Shown here one piece after another: positions 59,641 through 64,000 of a stretch of DNA of 64,000 nt. Both the position numbers and the translations under genes were made by a program. The DNA is taken from the NCBI RefSeq assembly GCF_046630445.1, contig NC_092337.1, positions 357,112,001-357,176,000 of the forward strand, read 5' to 3'. The stretch's first letter is position 1; each line of letters starts with the position of its first letter. Source of the stretch: Rutidosis leptorrhynchoides (lineage: Eukaryota; Streptophyta; Magnoliopsida; Asterales; Asteraceae). The notes beneath the pieces are model-generated. The model was not told where the DNA came from. It made no database searches and saw nothing but the letters and a program-made list of their open reading frames with translations.

Positions 59641-60231
59641 ATGTGTACCTCTAGTACAAATCTCATTGATTCACCTAATAATAATGAAGAGTCGAATATA
59701 TTTTGGGAAGATTCACAAATTCCCGAAGAGGAACCGGAAGAGGAGGAAACGGAAGAGGAGGAACCGGAAGAAGAGGAACCAGAAGAGGATGAATCGGAAG
59801 AGGAGGAACCAGAAGAAGAAAAGGTTCCGGAGGAAGAAATATTGATACCTATAGTAAATCAATTAAATAAAAGAAAATCCTCAACCAACGGACCAAAGTT
59901 AATAATGGTCAATGGTGTTTTCGTCGAGGAAGCAAAATATTGGGAAGATTACCAATTTTCCGATGAATCGGATCCCGATGAGGATTCCGATGATGTTATA
60001 GAAATTACCTCGACCCAATTTAATAAAGCGAAAGAAAATAATAAGGGAAAAGGTATAAAAATAGAGAAATCCGATTCCAACCCCGATGAACTTTATATGT
60101 ATCGACAACATCCGTATTTCCTAAAATGTAACAATGACCCGGGAACCTCTAAACCACCAGGTTTTTCTAAATCAATGTGGAAAATGACGACTCGTATTAG
60201 AGGAACATCATATATCCCTAGAAGATTATGA
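59641..60231 (+). mobile_element. Element E ORF1: acidic repeat protein homologue
   Basis: Starts MCTSSTNLIDSPNNNEESN and is the counterpart of 36072-36722. The acidic array here is built on EEPEEE rather than EPEEES, and it is shorter. The shared second half has KSSTNGPKLIMVNGV, AKYWEDYQFSDESD and GTSKPPGFSKSMW. Shared position and text show that it belongs to the family rather than to one copy. Function unknown. This copy belongs to a broken element. Confidence 0.7.
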
Positions 60232-60408
60232 AAAAGAACCAAGTCTGAAGAAGAAGAAGAAACCAATGATTCAGATTAGAGGGGTGTGAGCATGTTGTGT
60301 AATAAATGTATTGTAGTGTGCTTGTACTTTTATGTTCTATGTAAAAATTGCTTGTATTGTTTGTTTTTACGAATCTAATCCTTGTCTATTTTACAGTATA
60401 AAAACAAA

Positions 60409-61050
60409 ATGAACGTTAAAGGTAGACAATCGAATATTTTAGAAGACCTACCAGAGGATATGATTGAGGAAATCTTGTCTAGAGTCGGTCAGAATTCATC
60501 AGGACATTTAGTTATGGCAAAATTAACTTGTCAAACATTTGAAAGACTTTCCAGAAATGCCTTAGTTTATAAAAGGCTTTCCTTTGATAGGTGGGGTATA
60601 TCACATTGGGGAGACTTTAAGTTACGCCGTGTTTTCTTTAAAGCGTTAAATGCGGGGAACCCAAATGCAATTTTACGCTACGGGTTAAGAACCTATTTTG
60701 ACTCAACATATCCCAACATAGAATTTCGTGAATTAGAAAGAGCTTCTAACATGCAACATAAAGAAGCATGTTATGCTTACGGGTTAGTGATGTTCGCTTC
60801 TTACCAAAGTGAGAAAAAGAACATCGGATTGCAGCTTTTAAATAAAACTTTCCCACAAGTGACGGATTCAGTAGTTGGGGTGAGAAACAAGGTTTTTAGA
60901 TTATTACGTGGCTGTTGGACATTACGAAACCCTCGTCCTTTTGACGACATTACAACATGCTGCCTAGCTAATGGTCATAACGGTTACTTTCCACAAGACC
61001 AAGGATGGGAAGTCGTCTTAGTAAAACCAGAATGCATGACTTGTTTCTAG
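60409..61050 (+). mobile_element. Element E ORF2: captured F-box protein homologue
   Basis: Starts MNVKGRQSNILEDLPEDMIE, with the F-box over about residues 9-48, followed by the Sel1-like helices (AGNPNAILRYGLRTYF, KEACYAYGLVMFAS, GLQLLNKTFPQVTDS) and the C-terminal PQDQGWEVVLVKPEC block. By eye about 79% of residues equal those of the element C copy. Differences cluster in the first 75 residues, whereas the middle and tail are nearly fixed. It is preceded by the same tattttacagtataaaaaca segment as in C. It lies in a broken element, so activity is not assumed. Family assignment is as for 36861-37544. Confidence 0.8.
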
Positions 61051-61424
61051 ACTTATGAATTACGTGTCTTTATTTCCTTTGCCGAACAACTTGCGTATTA
61101 ACTAGATTTATCTTCAAAACTATCCTGTATCATAGTGTACTATATTTCATGTTATATGTAATATAGCGAAGTTGTAAGTTTGAAGAATATTTGTATGTGA
61201 TATATTATTATAATCAGTTTTTCATATGGAATTGTAGTAGTTGAATTGTATATTAGCTACTAAGTATGAACTTAACGGGTAGGTAGTACCCGAATTTAAA
61301 CTTATAAAACGCTAATATGAAGAAAAAACTTTTATAAATGAGTTCATATTATGCTACGAGATACTATTGACTACTCTTAATATTCTGTATGATTGAATTG
61401 TTTCATTTGAATATTTTGAAGGAA

Positions 61425-62690
61425 ATGGCACTGACTACTCGACACACCTTGAATATGAGCGAAGAGGAATTTCGTGCCTTTCTTGCTTCAAACATAGCCG
61501 CAGTATAGGCTGCGCTACATACCAACAATAACTCTAAATCTAGCAATACAGCTAACGGCGCAAGAAATCGTGTAGGATGCTCCTACAAGGAATTCACTGC
61601 CTGCAAACCTTCAGAATTTGATGGGACCAAAGGGCCAATCGGATTGAAACGGTGGACCGAGAAAGTTGAATCGGTGTTTTCCATAAGTAAGTGTGCTGAA
61701 GGAGACAAAGTGAAGTATGCTACGCATACCTTCACAGGTATTGCGTTAACATGATGGAATACCTATCTAAAGCAAGTGGAACAAGATGCTGCTTACGCGC
61801 TACCGTGGTCAGCATTCAAGCACTTGATGAACGAGAAGTACCGTCCCAGAACCGAGGTCAATAGGCTCAAGTCAGAACTTAGAGGGTTACGAACACAGGG
61901 ATTCGATATTACTTCGTACGAAAGACGATTCACAGAATTGTGCCTATTGTGTTCGAGAGCGTTCGAAGATGAGGAAGAGAAGATCGACGCGTTTGTGAAA
62001 GGGTTACCGGAGAGAATCCAAGAAGATATAAGTTCACACGAGCCTGCCTCCATACAAAAGGCATGTAGAATGGCTCACAAACTAGTAAACCAGATTGAGG
62101 AAAGAATTAAAGAACAGGCGACCGAAGAGACCAACGTGAAGTTAGTCAAAAGAAAGTGGGAGAAAAATGGTGATAAGAGTCACCAAAACAACAACAACTA
62201 TCCCAACAATCGGAACATCAATCGCAACTACAACAAACGGCACAACAACAACAACAATAACAACAATAACTACAACAATCATCCCAACAACAATAACAAC
62301 CGCAACAACAACAACAATCAGAAGCAGCTATGCCAAAGGTGTGAAAAGTATCACTCGGGGTTTTGCACCAAATTTTGCAACAATTGTAAAAGAAATGGTC
62401 ATAGCGCGGTGAAGTGTGAGGTCTACGGACCAGGGGTTAACAGAATGACAGGAACAAATGGTGTCGGAACGAGTAATGGCGGAGCAAGTAGTGTCGGAGC
62501 AAGTTATGCCAATGTAGTTTGTTATAAATGTGGAAAACCAGGCCACATTATTAGAAATTGCCCGAATCAGGAGAACACGAATGGACAAGGCCGCAGAAGA
62601 GTTTTCAATATTAATGCGGCAGAGGCACAGGAAGACCCGGAGCTTGTTACGGGTACGTTTCTTATTGACAATAAATCTGCTTAAGTTTTA
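61425..62690 (+). mobile_element. Element E gag region
   Basis: Begins with text like MALTTRHTLNMSEEEFRAFL and shows the same gag core, Asn-rich linker and CCHC knuckles (CNNCKRNGHSAVKC, CYKCGKPGHIIRNC) as element C. A broken fossil frame. Confidence 0.85.
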
Positions 62691-64000
62691 TTTGATTCGG
62701 GTGTGGATAGAAGCTATATGAGTAGAGATTTTTGTGCTAAATTAAGTTGTCCATTGATGCCATTGGATAGTAAATTTTTACTAGAATTAGCAAACGGTAA
62801 ATTAATTTCAGCAGATTATATATGCCGGAATCGAGAAATTAAACTAGGTAGCGAAATATTTAAGATTGATTTGATACCAGTAGAGTTAGGGAGTTTTGAT
62901 GTAATAGTTGGCATGGACTGGCTGAAGGAGATGAAAGCAGAGATCGTATGTTACAAAAATGCAATTCGCATTGTATGAGAAGAAGGAGAACCCTTAATGG
63001 TGTACGGAGAAAAGGGCAACATGAAGCTACATCTTATTAGTAATTTGAAGGCACAAAAACTAATAAGAAAAGGTTGCTATGCTGTTCTAGCACACACGTC
63101 GAGAAAGTACAAACTGAAGAAAAGAGCATCAGTGATGTTCCCGTCGCAAAAGAATTTCCCGATGTATTTCCGAAAGAATTACCAGGATTACCCCCACATC
63201 GATCCGTTGAATTTCAAATAGACCTTGTACCAGGAGCTGCACCAATAGCTCGTGCTCCATACAGACTCGCACCCAGCGAAATGAAAGAATTACAAAGTCA
63301 GTTACAGGAACTTTTAGAGCGTGGTTTCATTCGACCAAGTACATCACCATGGGGAGCTCCTGTTCTGTTTGTGAAGAAGAAAGATGGTACATTCAGGTTG
63401 TGTATCGACTACCGAGAGTTGAACAAACTTACCATCAAGAACCACTACCCACTACCGAGAATCGACGACTTATTTGATCAACTACAAGGCTCGTCTGTTT
63501 ATTCGAAGATCGATTTACGTTCTGGATATCATCAAATGCGAGTAAAGGAGGATGATATTCCAAAAACTGATTTTAGGACGCGTTATGGTCATTACGAGTT
63601 TATGGTTATGCCATTTGGATTGACTAACGCACCAGCTGTGTTCATGGACCTTATGAACCGAGTGTGTGGGCCATATCATGACAAGTTTGTCATTGTTTTC
63701 ATCGATGACATACTTATTTACTCAAAGAATGATCAAGAGCACGAAGAACATTTGAGAAAAGTGCTAGAAGTATTGAGGAAATAAAAACTGTACGCTAAGT
63801 TTTCAAAGTGTGCATTTTGGTTAGAAGAAGTTCAACCGGTCACATAGTGAACAAAGAAGGTATCCAGGTGGACCCGACAAAGATCAAAATCGTTGAAAAG
63901 TGGGAAACCCTAAAAACTCCGAAGCATATACGTCAATTTTTAGGATTGGCTGGTTACTACAGAAGATTCATCCAAGATTTCTCCAAAATAGCAAAACCCT
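62691..64000 (+). mobile_element. Element E pol region, incomplete at window end
   Basis: Protease end (GSFDVIVGMDWLKEM) and RT ([43 protein letters not shown]) are visible, about 97% identical to C over the RT part compared. Integrase and the 3' LTR lie outside. A broken fossil frame. Confidence 0.87.

Larger units (their letters stand above)
55964..64000 (+). mobile_element. Element E: second F-box-bearing Tekay chromovirus, cut by window end
   Basis: Same family as C. The LTR is 55964-59428 and is followed by the primer-binding site (59431-59442), acidic ORF (59641-60231), F-box ORF (60409-61050), gag (from 61425) and pol, running off the window within RT/RNase H. It sits in the Harbinger transposase (target side atttg, 55959-55963). 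It is broken, with roughly six or more breaks in the visible part, and looks older than C. Age cannot be set without its second LTR. Confidence 0.9.

Overview
The window is plant nuclear DNA: AT-rich, intron-bearing and almost wholly made of transposable elements, with Ty3/gypsy chromoviruses (Tekay/Del clade), Ty1/copia, L1-type LINEs, MITEs and a PIF/Harbinger transposase. The LTR style and satellite motifs suggest a eudicot, probably Asteraceae (inference, not proven). I recognise one ordinary host gene.

Layout. 1-7915 is a mosaic of retroelement pieces: a cut LTR (1-1007), a gypsy RNase H-integrase fragment (1008-1739), a solo LTR (1740-4168), the 3' part of another LTR with long TA tracts (4169-6972) and a copia RNase H remnant. 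8054-11346 is the gene island: a two-exon minus-strand gene for a predicted thylakoid-lumen proline-rich protein (exons 10678-10794 and 8748-9260), with a foldback MITE in its intron and MITEs on both sides. 11489-15393 is a 3.9-kb solo LTR with target duplication ttaaa. 16743-25569 is a 5'-truncated LINE with an 18-bp target duplication, split by a very young non-autonomous Tekay-like element (17888-25490, duplication atcga) whose two 2.7-kb LTRs are almost identical.

26947-53864 is one composite insertion four levels deep, each level proved by its own target duplication: LINE (attcatgaaccatc) > copia A (gattg) > Tekay B (gataa) > Tekay C (tacaa). LTR divergence falls inward (about 4%, 2%, 0.6% by eye), as nesting order demands. 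53865-55140 holds a host tandem repeat, a hAT-like MITE with an 8-bp duplication and a 106-bp tandem duplication. A PIF/Harbinger transposase pseudogene follows (55141-55963), interrupted by element E, which is of the same family as C and runs off the window end.

The most unusual content is in elements C and E. Between the primer-binding site and gag both carry two extra open frames: a very acidic repeat protein, and an F-box protein resembling the plant At2g35280-type F-box/Sel1 family. It looks like a captured host ubiquitin-ligase adaptor maintained by a chromovirus lineage. By eye the F-box protein differs about 20% between C and E while the compared reverse transcriptase differs about 3%. 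A second unusual theme is a short GC-only palindromic word island in otherwise AT-rich LTRs of several gypsy families and also of copia A, with different words in each family and unit gain or loss even between the two LTRs of A. All viral-type elements are treated as fossils; no repaired product is proposed.
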